This document shows, in pieces, positions 7,733-15,827 of a stretch of DNA of 64,000 nt. The stretch comes from Lysinibacillus xylanilyticus (GTDB lineage Bacteria > Bacillota > Bacilli > Bacillales_A > Planococcaceae): NCBI RefSeq assembly GCF_001708185.1, contig NZ_MDDN01000002.1, positions 248,001-312,000 of the forward strand. The letters run 5' to 3'. The notes under the pieces are model-generated. The model was not told the origin of the DNA. It searched no databases and saw nothing but the letters and a program-made list of their open reading frames with translations. Made by a program: the position numbers and the translations under genes. Positions within the stretch are counted from its first letter, which is position 1. Each line of letters opens with the position of its first letter.

Positions 7733-8815
7733 TCATTTCGTAAAGCCAAATGATGCCCAAGGCTGAATATGTGCTAATAAAAATTGCTCTTCTTCTACAA
7801 CTCTTGCCACAACATTTGTTGATCCGGCATTTGGCATTTCCTTTAAAACAATTTGGAGCTCACCCTTATAACGTACATCTAAATTATTATCGATTGTCAC
7901 ATCCCCAAATGTTAATGGATGATTATCATGTGCAGGGAAGTCACCATTTTTATATTTAACACGAGATTGAGTACTACGGATCACATACTCCGAAACATCT
8001 CCACGATTAAAATGTGGCTCTTTAAAAAGTATCGCTTCTTCTAAAATAGACATTTCAACAGACTGTTCAACCTTCAGCTCTAGCTTATGGCGATTTAATT
8101 GGCCTAATGCACGTATTTCTTCATCAGAAGCATACATATTGCCAATAATACAATCATCTATTAAACCAGTGTGCCATAAATCCTTTGCTTGCACAGTAAT
8201 TGGCAAATGACGATGCTCTTCTAATGTTGGCAAGCCATGCTCAGTTTCCTCCCAAGGTCCAAACTGAGCATGCTGCGATGAAATCATAGCTGCTGTTCGA
8301 ATATGATTCGCTTTAAATTGTTGAGATGATTGTAAAAAATGTTGACGTGAAAGACCTGTAAAACGTCTCGGATAAAAATTATGGCAGCCAATAATATTAT
8401 CTTTATTCGGTTGATAGGATAATATAGTTTCTACATATTTCGTGCCGTTACTAATATTTAATTCTATTTTTAAATTACTTGCATCGAGAGACATAAACGC
8501 TTCTTCCTGGCCAGTGAAACCCATGTCTAAGCGCAATGCAGCTAAATGATAATGCTCCTTAAAGTAACCAATATCTTTATAGGTTAAGCCTAAATCTTCA
8601 AAGACGGCTGGTGCAATATCAGCAGAAATTTCAAAGCCAAGCTGCTGCGCAAATTTATTGATTTGCTGTAATTTTTGTCTTTCCTGATCGTTATTTAACG
8701 ACATAAGACATGTAAATATTCGATCAAAACCATTGTCATGAGCGAGCTGAACGTACCGCTTCATATCTTCTAATGTACTGTGCTGAGGATATAGTGAAAT
8801 CCCTAATCTTCTCAA
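7733..8815 (-). CDS. mupG: MupG-family 6-phospho-N-acetylmuramidase (DUF871)
   Basis: A 360-residue TIM-barrel protein of the DUF871/MupG family. In Staphylococcus aureus MupG hydrolyses MurNAc-6-phosphate-GlcNAc, a disaccharide from peptidoglycan turnover that enters by PTS. The N-terminal RRLGISLYPQHS, the DRIFTCLMSL strand, the IIGCHNFYPRRFTGLS segment near residues 140-155 and the cyclophilin-like C-terminal domain (VVARVVEE) are all present. The start is TTG 8815 with GGAGG eight bases upstream. It lies between the PTS IIC gene and the amino-sugar kinase gene in one operon. The exact substrate in this organism is inferred from family and context. Confidence 0.85.
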   Translation of the reverse strand: MRRLGISLYPQHSTLEDMKRYVQLAHDNGFDRIFTCLMSLNNDQERQKLQQINKFAQQLGFEISADIAPAVFEDLGLTYKDIGYFKEHYHLAALRLDMGFTGQEEAFMSLDASNLKIELNISNGTKYVETILSYQPNKDNIIGCHNFYPRRFTGLSRQHFLQSSQQFKANHIRTAAMISSQHAQFGPWEETEHGLPTLEEHRHLPITVQAKDLWHTGLIDDCIIGNMYASDEEIRALGQLNRHKLELKVEQSVEMSILEEAILFKEPHFNRGDVSEYVIRSTQSRVKYKNGDFPAHDNHPLTFGDVTIDNNLDVRYKGELQIVLKEMPNAGSTNVVARVVEEEQFLLAHIQPWASFGFTK

Positions 8816-8841
8816 TTCAAAGACCTCCGTTTAGTTTACAA

Positions 8842-10170
8842 TTACACCTCTACTTTTTGACCTTCTGATTGTACTACGTGCTGTTCGTTGTGAGTTTCTG
8901 AGTCAGCAACTTGCTGTTCATTCTGCTTTGCCATACGGTTTGCCATCGAAACGAACGGTAAATAAATACACACAGCAACTATTAGTAAGACAATACTAAG
9001 TACAGCGCCTTGCCAAGATTGCGTTGCTAAGAACCCATTAATAATCGGTGGCGTTGTCCATGGCGGTGAAACTGTAGCTGCTGGCACAAAGCCCCACTTC
9101 GTTGCAAAGAAAGCAATAGTTACGTTAACCATTGGTGTCAAAATAAACGGTACAAATAACACTGGATTTAACACGATTGGAAGACCGAAAAGTAATGGTT
9201 CATTAATATTGAAAAGCCCTGGTGCAGCCGACAATTTTCCGACGGTATTATATTGCTTATTCTTTCTAGCGAAAATGAAAATGGCAATAATAAGTGCTAT
9301 TGTCGTACCGGAACCACCCATATTAATAAAAGCATCAAAGAATGGTTTATTTACGATGTATGGCGCTATTTCACCAGATGAAATCGCTTTTACATTCGCT
9401 TCTATAGCTGGTAAATTTATCGTTTGCATAAATGGTTCAATAATGTTGGCACCATGAACACCTAATGTCCATAAAAACGTAGGAATGAATGCTAAAAGTA
9501 AAGCCGCAATCCATGAATTTGTTAAGCCCATAAACGGCTCTTGGATGGCTGAGTAGAATGAACCGACAATGTCAGGAATATCAAAACCTGCCGAAATAAT
9601 TGTACGAATTAGAGCAAATAAACCAATTGTAATAATAGCAGGTAATAATGCGGCGAAAGATTTTGAAACAGCCGGTGGTACTCCATTCGGCATTTTAATT
9701 AGCAGCTTAGGGTTGCCAGTCAATTTACAAAATAATTCAGTTGAGAGCAAAGCAATAATAATGGCTATAAATATACCACCTGTACCTGTTGTTAATCCTG
9801 TTAATCCACCTTCTCCAAAAGTACCAAACGTCAAATAACTCGAAAGGCTGATTACACCGGCTGAAAGTCCATCCTTGTCATAGCTTTTTGCAAGATTGTA
9901 AGCAATGGAAAAAGCTAATAACAGCGAGAGGATTCCGAATGTCGAGTTCCAAATATTCCCGCCCCACTGTGTCCAAGTTTCATGTTTCCAGATGGCATCG
10001 AGTGCATTTTGATAAAATTTGATAGGTAAATTATTTACAAGAACCGCAAGAGATCCAACAATTGTTAATGGCATGATCGTAATAAAACCATCTCGAATGG
10101 CAACTAAATGACGCTGATTCCCTACTCTAGCAGCAACCGGTACAAATTTTTCTTCTAAAAAACGGAACAT
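8842..10170 (-). CDS. PTS lactose/cellobiose-family EIIC permease
   Basis: The membrane sugar channel of a PTS of the lactose/cellobiose class, 442 residues with about ten hydrophobic spans. It begins MFRFLEEKFVPVAARVGNQRHLVAIRDGF, the typical CelB/LicC N-terminus. GVHGANIIEPFM and NINEPLLFGLPIVLNP are the conserved EIIC motifs around the substrate-binding loop. ATG 10170 has GGGAG eight bases upstream and is preferred to the GTG at 10179. The C-terminus ends in a polar Gln/Glu-rich tail of about 25 residues. Substrate by context: an amino-sugar disaccharide, since mupG and an amino-sugar kinase follow in the operon. Chitobiose remains possible. Confidence 0.92.
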   Translation of the reverse strand: MFRFLEEKFVPVAARVGNQRHLVAIRDGFITIMPLTIVGSLAVLVNNLPIKFYQNALDAIWKHETWTQWGGNIWNSTFGILSLLLAFSIAYNLAKSYDKDGLSAGVISLSSYLTFGTFGEGGLTGLTTGTGGIFIAIIIALLSTELFCKLTGNPKLLIKMPNGVPPAVSKSFAALLPAIITIGLFALIRTIISAGFDIPDIVGSFYSAIQEPFMGLTNSWIAALLLAFIPTFLWTLGVHGANIIEPFMQTINLPAIEANVKAISSGEIAPYIVNKPFFDAFINMGGSGTTIALIIAIFIFARKNKQYNTVGKLSAAPGLFNINEPLLFGLPIVLNPVLFVPFILTPMVNVTIAFFATKWGFVPAATVSPPWTTPPIINGFLATQSWQGAVLSIVLLIVAVCIYLPFVSMANRMAKQNEQQVADSETHNEQHVVQSEGQKVEV

Positions 10171-10215
10171 TTCACACACTCCCTTTATTTTTTAATGTGA
10201 CATCAAAGCTTGATG

Positions 10216-10536
10216 CTACTCCCCATTGATTCGCTCATACAATTCAATCATTTCCGTTGCCAAATCGCGAAAGGTAATGGCATTCATTAAATGATCCTGC
10301 GCGTGAATTAACAGCATCGACACTTCTACTTTTTCTCCCCTTGCCTCTTGTGACAGTAAAGCCGTCTGAGAATGATGTGCTTTAATCAATGCATCATTGG
10401 CTAATTGTATTTTTTCCTTTGCCTGCTGAATCTGCCCCTTTTTTGCTAGCTGGATAGCCTCCATACACTCACTTTTCGTATTACCACTATGCACAATCAA
10501 TCCCATAATGGATTCCATTAAAACTGTTTCCTCCAT
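10216..10536 (-). CDS. PTS lactose/cellobiose-family EIIA
   Basis: The 106-residue soluble phosphocarrier of the PTS permease. The sequence LLIHAQDHLMNAI matches the family active site: His78 is the phosphorylated histidine and Asp81 the trimer metal ligand, at the same positions as in lactococcal IIA-Lac. ATG 10536 follows GGGGGAAGG. It lies between IIB and IIC, 12 and 45 bases away. It takes the phosphate from HPr, most likely including the HPr encoded at 14063-14332 under the same regulator. Confidence 0.93.
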   Translation of the reverse strand: MEETVLMESIMGLIVHSGNTKSECMEAIQLAKKGQIQQAKEKIQLANDALIKAHHSQTALLSQEARGEKVEVSMLLIHAQDHLMNAITFRDLATEMIELYERINGE

Positions 10537-10548
10537 TTCCTTCCCCCC

Positions 10549-10860
10549 TTAATCAATCAACTTTAGTGCCTGCTTTAAGACATTTTCGCCATTCATCATG
10601 CCGTAATCCGCCATATTAATAACATCAATTCGGAAATTCATTTCCTTGTATTTTGTTTCAAATGTCCCCTTTAAATAACGGACTTGAGGACCCAATAGCA
10701 GCACATCTGCCATTTTAGTAGTTAATACTTTGTCAACCTCACTTTCAGCAATCGCATAAATATCTGCCTCAATGTTTTGTTCCTGTGCCACTTTTTGCAT
10801 TTTAGACACTAATAAACTAGTACTCATTCCAGCTACACACACAAGCATAATATTTTTCAT
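10549..10860 (-). CDS. PTS lactose/cellobiose-family EIIB
   Basis: The first gene of the PTS operon, 103 residues. The active-site loop is CVAGMSTSLL with the phosphorylated Cys8 close to the N-terminus. The fold continues with LLLGPQVRYLK, the usual IIB-cellobiose motif. ATG 10860 is preceded by GAGGAG and is chosen over the upstream ATG at 10875. Upstream lie a CcpA cre match and two NagR-type operators, so expression should be induced by amino sugars and repressed by better carbon sources. Confidence 0.93.
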   Translation of the reverse strand: MKNIMLVCVAGMSTSLLVSKMQKVAQEQNIEADIYAIAESEVDKVLTTKMADVLLLGPQVRYLKGTFETKYKEMNFRIDVINMADYGMMNGENVLKQALKLID

Positions 10861-10924
10861 CAAAACACTCCTCATGATTAATTTCGTCTTACAAGTAAAC
10901 TTTAATTTTGTATTTCCCCTAACT

Positions 10925-10939
10925 TTGAAACCGCTTTCT
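10925..10939. promoter_or_regulatory. cre site (CcpA)
   Basis: TTGAAACCGCTTTCT matches the cre consensus WTGNAANCGNWNNCW at every fixed position. It lies 65-80 bases upstream of the EIIB start, so it could overlap the transcription start or the leader of the PTS operon. Confidence 0.65.
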
Positions 10940-10960
10940 TATTTTGAGAATAGCACCTAT

Positions 10961-10972
10961 TGGTATATACCA
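10961..10972. promoter_or_regulatory. NagR-type operator 1 of the PTS-mupG operon
   Basis: TGGTATATACCA is a perfect 12-bp palindrome in the context ATTGGTATATACCACAAT. It resembles the GntR/HutC NagR (YvoA/DasR) dre sites, whose core is TGGT-TA-ACCA. A possible -10 box TAAAAT lies just upstream on the minus strand (10981-10986). Confidence 0.7.
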
Positions 10973-11062
10973 CAATACATATTTTACACCATTTCCCTCT
11001 TCAGAAAGGTTTTCAAAATTGGGCTATATCTTTACCACAGACTATTAAAAGGATTCACCCAA

Positions 11063-11076
11063 CTGGTATAGTCCAG
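11063..11076. promoter_or_regulatory. NagR-type operator 2 of the PTS-mupG operon
   Basis: CTGGTATAGTCCAG differs from the TGGTATAGACCA-type core at one position. It lies about 90 bases upstream of operator 1, between the acetyltransferase stop and the PTS operon. Confidence 0.6.
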
Positions 11077-11138
11077 AAAAAAATTCAAAAAAATTTTAGT
11101 TGCTAAACCTACCTATCGACATACAATTGTTTACAAGC

Positions 11139-12314
11139 CTAAAAATATTCATAGAAGGTTGGCTTATTCGAAGGTAATGCCAATTGCCAACGATTAATAA
11201 CCTCTTCAGCCAGTTCTATATTTGCATACAAGACTGCATCCTTCACAGAAAGGTAGCCAACCATCATCGCTGAAAAAAGATTAATCGGTAATACTAACAA
11301 ATGCATCTCCGGGATAAAATTTGTCTCCATTATCGAGACATCTCCACTTTTATTTATTTGATATACGTGATCATTCCAACTACAAAGCGCATCTTCAATT
11401 CGAATATACAATGGCTCTTGAATATCTCCCCAAAGATAATGTTGCATAAACCGTAAAGCATCTACTACTCTTATCATCACATCCTGAACGACCTTCTTTG
11501 TAAACTGCGGTTCTTTAAAATAGAAGCCAAATTGATGGTCGTTCGAAGTAACTCCTTTAATGCTACTTACACTCGCCGCATGTGACGTTATAAAACGCCA
11601 AATCGCTTGTTCTGCTTGTAAATCCTGCGCTATAAAATCATGAATCTCAAACGTTCCATCCTGAATACTATAACGAATATAGCCTGCAATTTTATCAGAC
11701 TTAAAATATGCTGCAAAATGACTTTCAGGCGCCCTTCTCTCGATTCTTTTCCACCAAGCATCATCTCGTAGCATACTACCATTATTAATGAGCGCTTGCG
11801 CATTATGAAAATCCTTAATCACCTGAAAAAGAATAGAATCTGGCCATTCAAAGCTCATTCGTTTTACTATATCCAATCGCTTTCCGAAAGAAGGAAACAT
11901 CGTTTGCGGAATGGTGTAATGTAGCTTCTCAAAGAACAATTCCCAGCCAAAGTAACGATAAAAGGATACAGAAAATGGTGCTAACACAGAAACGCTTTGC
12001 CCATTTTCTCGCATTTTCTTAAGTGCCTCTATCATAAGCCTCTTGATAATCCCCTGCTGCCGATACTCAGGATAAGTTGCAACAAAGCCAATTCCACCCA
12101 TATCATATTTTTCACCATGGACTGTCATATTAAGTGGCAATATTAATAGCTGACCGACTACTTTATGTTCATCGTAAGCACCTAATGTCGTACTATGCTC
12201 AACCCAATAATGAAAATCATCGCGCCGTGCACCCGTATACTTATTAGGAAAACAATAATCTCTTAATTGATGTACCTGTAGATAATCTTTCGGTGGAACT
12301 ATCTTTATTTCCAT
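11139..12314 (-). CDS. Eis-like GNAT N-acetyltransferase
   Basis: A 391-residue acetyltransferase of the Eis family: an N-terminal GNAT domain, a second GNAT-like domain and a sterol-carrier-like C-terminal domain. The acetyl-CoA loop is GGIGFVATYPEYRQQGIIKRL near residue 75-95, written here in shortened reference to the YRQQGI motif. SFYRYFGWE carries the Tyr region that serves as general acid in Eis. The protein ends in YEYF, and in characterised Eis the C-terminal Phe carboxylate is the catalytic base. It starts 42 bases after the ptsI stop and may be the last gene of the nag-pts operon. The acceptor amine is unknown. Confidence 0.85.
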   Translation of the reverse strand: MEIKIVPPKDYLQVHQLRDYCFPNKYTGARRDDFHYWVEHSTTLGAYDEHKVVGQLLILPLNMTVHGEKYDMGGIGFVATYPEYRQQGIIKRLMIEALKKMRENGQSVSVLAPFSVSFYRYFGWELFFEKLHYTIPQTMFPSFGKRLDIVKRMSFEWPDSILFQVIKDFHNAQALINNGSMLRDDAWWKRIERRAPESHFAAYFKSDKIAGYIRYSIQDGTFEIHDFIAQDLQAEQAIWRFITSHAASVSSIKGVTSNDHQFGFYFKEPQFTKKVVQDVMIRVVDALRFMQHYLWGDIQEPLYIRIEDALCSWNDHVYQINKSGDVSIMETNFIPEMHLLVLPINLFSAMMVGYLSVKDAVLYANIELAEEVINRWQLALPSNKPTFYEYF

Positions 12315-12356
12315 TACAGATCACCCTCTTTGCACTGAATATTCTAAAATTTAAGA

Positions 12357-14069
12357 TTAGCTTAATAGATTCTTTTTGACATACTCCTCAACCTCAGCAG
12401 ATGTGGATAGCAATAAAATGCGTTCATTATGCGTCATTAACTGCTGTTTCGAAAGCTTAGCGATGTGTGCACGAGCTTTTAAAATCGAAGAAGCACTCAT
12501 GGAAAATTCATTTAATCCAAATCCAAGTAAAATCGGTAATGCTATTTCATCTGCTGCCATTTCACCACACATACCTACCCATTTTCCTTGATGATGTGCC
12601 GCATCAATGACATTTTTTATAAGTCTTAAGACAGCAGGATGGTATGGTTGATATAAATAAGAAACATTTTCGTTCATGCGATCTGCCGCCAACGTGTATT
12701 GGATTAAATCATTTGTACCAATTGAAAAAAAATCTACTTCCTTTGCAAATAAATCTGCAATGATAGCGGCCGACGGAATTTCAATCATCATCCCTACTTC
12801 TATCGTTTCAGATACAGGACAACCACCGATTTCTAAATTTTGCTTTTCCTCCAATAAAATTGCCTTCGCCATTTTAAATTCATCCAATGTAGCAATCATC
12901 GGAAACATAATTTTTAAATTGCCGTAAGCGCTTGCTCTTAGCAATGCGCGAAGCTGTACACGAAACATTTCTTGTTGTGTTATACTGATTCGAATCGCTC
13001 GATAGCCAAGAAAAGGGTTCATTTCAGCAGCAAGCTTCATATACGGAAGATGCTTATCACCACCAATATCTAATGTTCGCACAATCGTTGGCTTGCCCTG
13101 CATTTTCTCAAGTACACTTTTATATGCTTGAAACTGCTCCTCCTCTGTAGGTAGCTCCTGACGTTCCATATATATAAATTCCGTACGAAAAAGGCCAATA
13201 CCATCACCACCAGCATTTATAACATTTCCCACATCTTCAGGCTTTCCTATATTTCCAGCTATTTCTACAGAAAATCCATCCGCACTCAAACTTGGCAAAG
13301 TACGATATCGGAAAAGTTCTTCGTGCTCTTCAATGTGTAAACGTTGTTGTTGCAAATAAAATCTAGATACTTCAGATGTAGCGTTGACAATAATCTTGCC
13401 ATTTGTTCCATCTATAATAATTGGTGCTCCGTGTTGGATATCTTGCGTGGCATTTTTCGTCCCTACTACTGCTGGAATCTCTAATGTTCGTGCGAGAATA
13501 GCAGAATGGGATGTTTTGCCACCAATATCCGTTATAAACCCCTTTACATATTTTGTATCTAGCATTGCAGTCATGGACGGCGATAAATCTTTAGCGACGA
13601 TAATAACATCAGAGGCTACACGATTCATATCCACCATTTCAACCCCCAATAAATTGGCTAATACTCGTTTAGACACATCTCGAATATCGGCAACTCGCTC
13701 CTGCATATAGACATTGTCTAGCCCCTCAAACATAGCTATGAACATATTTGATACTTCATCTAATGCAAATTCTGCATTCACCCCAGTTCGAATTTTAGCT
13801 TCAATAGCTACTAGCATTTCAGGATCTTCTAGTACTAATAGGTGTGCCGCAAATATATCCGCCTTTTCTGCACCAAATTTCTCCTGAGCTATTTCATAGA
13901 TTTCTTGAAGTTCTGCTTTCGTTTTCATAACTGCTACATTGAATCTTTCTAGCTCAGCATCTACATCAGCAACCTGTGTTTCTTCATAAGATAGATCAGT
14001 TTCCTTTAAACAATACGCATTTGCAAAGGCAATGCCCTGAGACACTGCAATTCCTTGTATTTCTAGCAT
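12357..14069 (-). CDS. ptsI: PTS Enzyme I (PEP-protein phosphotransferase)
   Basis: Enzyme I takes phosphate from phosphoenolpyruvate and passes it to HPr. The 570-residue length is normal. The active-site histidine lies in GGKTSHSAILAR (His188). The PEP-binding C-terminal barrel has GGDGIGLFRTEFIYM, TLDIGGDKHLPY, FFSIGTNDLIQYTLAADR and the GMCGEMAAD cysteine loop. The gene overlaps the ptsH stop by seven bases. In Lysinibacillus sphaericus ptsHI are reported to be co-transcribed with GlcNAc genes and needed for GlcNAc use, and the same arrangement is seen here. Whether another ptsHI exists in the genome cannot be seen. Confidence 0.96.
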   Translation of the reverse strand: MLEIQGIAVSQGIAFANAYCLKETDLSYEETQVADVDAELERFNVAVMKTKAELQEIYEIAQEKFGAEKADIFAAHLLVLEDPEMLVAIEAKIRTGVNAEFALDEVSNMFIAMFEGLDNVYMQERVADIRDVSKRVLANLLGVEMVDMNRVASDVIIVAKDLSPSMTAMLDTKYVKGFITDIGGKTSHSAILARTLEIPAVVGTKNATQDIQHGAPIIIDGTNGKIIVNATSEVSRFYLQQQRLHIEEHEELFRYRTLPSLSADGFSVEIAGNIGKPEDVGNVINAGGDGIGLFRTEFIYMERQELPTEEEQFQAYKSVLEKMQGKPTIVRTLDIGGDKHLPYMKLAAEMNPFLGYRAIRISITQQEMFRVQLRALLRASAYGNLKIMFPMIATLDEFKMAKAILLEEKQNLEIGGCPVSETIEVGMMIEIPSAAIIADLFAKEVDFFSIGTNDLIQYTLAADRMNENVSYLYQPYHPAVLRLIKNVIDAAHHQGKWVGMCGEMAADEIALPILLGFGLNEFSMSASSILKARAHIAKLSKQQLMTHNERILLLSTSAEVEEYVKKNLLS

Positions 14070-14332
14070 TCTTCACCAATCCCTTTAGAAACAATTACTT
14101 CTGTTACTGTTTGGAAAAGCTTCTCAGCATCAGGTCCCTCTGCTGAAATTTCTACAATACTTCCTGGTGCAACTCCTTGTGCCATAACCCCCATTATTGA
14201 TTTTAAATTGACCGATTTCTCTTTATAGGTTAACTGAACGGCACACTCAAATGGTGTTACAGCAGTTACAAGTAACGCTATTGGTCGAGCATGTAGTCCT
14301 TCTGGCGTTGTTATTTTAAACATTTTCTTCAT
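14063..14332 (-). CDS. ptsH: Phosphocarrier protein HPr
   Basis: An 89-residue HPr. The phospho-histidine lies in EGLHARPI (His14 with this start, equal to His15 of Bacillus HPr). The regulatory serine lies in NLKSIMGVM (Ser45, equal to Ser46), so it can serve HPr kinase and CcpA control. The start is ATG 14332 with GGAGGG six bases upstream. The longest frame begins seven codons earlier and overlaps the SIS gene. It overlaps ptsI by seven bases, showing tight coupling. It sits inside a nag operon rather than in the usual ptsGHI arrangement. Confidence 0.95.
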   Translation of the reverse strand: MKKMFKITTPEGLHARPIALLVTAVTPFECAVQLTYKEKSVNLKSIMGVMAQGVAPGSIVEISAEGPDAEKLFQTVTEVIVSKGIGEEC

Positions 14333-14349
14333 CGCTATCCCTCCGCTTG

Positions 14350-15069
14350 TCATTTAAAGTTAATACGATGTTGATAATAGGCAATCATAGCCTCATTATG
14401 AGATAAATCTGAGTCAACGTTATTACTTTTAAAAACAGGTAATGCTTCAACAGATATTGCCATGATCTTAATGATTTCACTGAATAATGCATTTAAAATA
14501 ATTGAACCTATAACTGTAGAGGCAGGTGCATACTGTATTTTATTGTGATATAGCAAACCATCCCCTACTGGTATATGGGTATTAATAACTAAATCCACTA
14601 TATTCTCTAAGCGCTGTCCACTTCGATGGCGTGTCGGCTGTTCACAATAAGCAAGAGATTGTAAAGACATTACAAATACCCTTGATTCTTTCGCTAAAAA
14701 TGCTACATCTATAGGGGCTTGATTCCTACCAGATGTTGAAATAACAATGCATACATCATTTTCACGAAAATCAAATTGATCTTTATACTGTTCAATTATC
14801 GTCGGGTCCTTCTCGTTTTTAGACGATGTCATTGCTCCTGCATGTAATGTCAAAGGTTCAATAATTATAGGACGTACAGGTACAAGCCCTCCAGCACGAT
14901 AAAATGCATCCTGTGCTAAAAGTTGGGAATGACCACAACCAAATAATTGGACAATCCCTCCTCGTTGAAGCCGTTGTACAATTACTTGAGCAGCTCCTTT
15001 TATTTGAGCATATTCTTGCTCCTTCACGACCTGCATTAGCTTTTGAATTTCTATAAAATAAGCATCCAT
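14350..15069 (-). CDS. SIS-domain protein, UPF0309 family
   Basis: A 239-residue single SIS (sugar isomerase) domain protein. QLFGCGHSQLLAQDAFYRAGG near residues 40-60 is the UPF0309 signature, shown here by its GCGHS and FYRAGG parts. VISTSGRN is the phosphosugar-binding loop, followed by RHRSGQRL. I start it at ATG 15069, right after the nagR stop with AAAGGTGA overlapping it, rather than at 15150. It occupies the place where nagB (GlcN-6-phosphate deaminase) is expected, and no nagB is in the window. It could be an isomerase/deaminase for amino-sugar phosphates or a distant MurQ-like lyase. Neither is shown by sequence alone. Confidence 0.85.
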   Translation of the reverse strand: MDAYFIEIQKLMQVVKEQEYAQIKGAAQVIVQRLQRGGIVQLFGCGHSQLLAQDAFYRAGGLVPVRPIIIEPLTLHAGAMTSSKNEKDPTIIEQYKDQFDFRENDVCIVISTSGRNQAPIDVAFLAKESRVFVMSLQSLAYCEQPTRHRSGQRLENIVDLVINTHIPVGDGLLYHNKIQYAPASTVIGSIILNALFSEIIKIMAISVEALPVFKSNNVDSDLSHNEAMIAYYQHRINFK

Positions 15070-15073
15070 AAGA

Positions 15074-15808
15074 TCACCTTTTAATTTCACTAATGAATTT
15101 GTATCGATCAGCTCGATAAGTACTTCGTACAAGCTCAAATGGGACTCCATCTGATAAGTAACTAGTACGTTTAATAATTAACACTGGTGCAGCATGATTA
15201 ATTTGCAAAAATTTACTATCTTCTTTTGAAACAATTGCTGCCTCCATTTGCTGAATAGCATTTCCAATTTTTTGATGGGATTTTGCTTCGATTAAAGCAT
15301 ATAATGATCCGATTATCTTCTTTTCATCTAATTCAGGATATATTTTTACTGGAATATATGTTCTTTCAATTGCCATTGGTTTGGCATCTGCATTACGAAT
15401 TCGTACAACAAAAAATACCTCTTCGCCCGGCTCTAACATTAAATCTCCTGCAACATCGACAGGTGGTACGATTTTCTCAAAGCGCAGAACTTTACTGCTC
15501 GGTTCCATCCCTCTAGCTCGCATATCCTCTGTGAAACTTGTTAATCCTTTTAGTGGTTGCTCTAATTTTGGATTAGCTACATATGTGCCTCGCCCTTTTT
15601 CACGATATAGTAATCCGCTATTGACTAAATTTGTGATCGATTGACGAACAGTCATTCTACTAACATCAAACTGTATAGAAAGCTCTCGCTCAGAAGGTAT
15701 ATTTTCACCAACTTTGTATTCTTCTAAAAAAATACGATGTTTAATGATCTCTTCTATTTGTATATAGATTGGTATATGAGAATTTTTATCTAACAAGTCT
15801 TGCACCAT
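15074..15808 (-). CDS. nagR: NagR/YvoA-type GntR regulator of amino-sugar genes
   Basis: A 244-residue GntR regulator of the HutC subfamily. The winged HTH (GENIPSERELSIQFDVSRMT then VRQSITNLVNSGLLYREKG) lies near residues 30-80, followed by a UTRA effector domain from about residue 95 (TSFTEDMRARGMEPSSKVL) with the conserved RTSYLSDGVPFELVRSTYR end. I place the start at ATG 15808 (AAGAGG eight bases upstream), 19 bases after the nagA stop. The upstream frame to 15874 would overlap nagA. Its likely targets are the TGGTATA operators at 17045-17069, 10961-10972 and 11063-11076. GlcN-6-P or GlcNAc-6-P is the expected inducer. Confidence 0.92.
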   Translation of the reverse strand: MVQDLLDKNSHIPIYIQIEEIIKHRIFLEEYKVGENIPSERELSIQFDVSRMTVRQSITNLVNSGLLYREKGRGTYVANPKLEQPLKGLTSFTEDMRARGMEPSSKVLRFEKIVPPVDVAGDLMLEPGEEVFFVVRIRNADAKPMAIERTYIPVKIYPELDEKKIIGSLYALIEAKSHQKIGNAIQQMEAAIVSKEDSKFLQINHAAPVLIIKRTSYLSDGVPFELVRSTYRADRYKFISEIKR

Positions 15809-15827
15809 CCTTATCGCCTCTTTACTT

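Noticed and set aside
10772-11071. 99-aa plus-strand frame across the PTS operon control region
   Set aside because: It covers the EIIB start, the cre match and the first operator, and has no ribosome-binding site.
14350-15069. Calling the SIS gene nagB or murQ
   Set aside because: Its motifs are those of UPF0309, and neither the NagB fold signature nor the MurQ signature is seen. Only the position suggests such a role.
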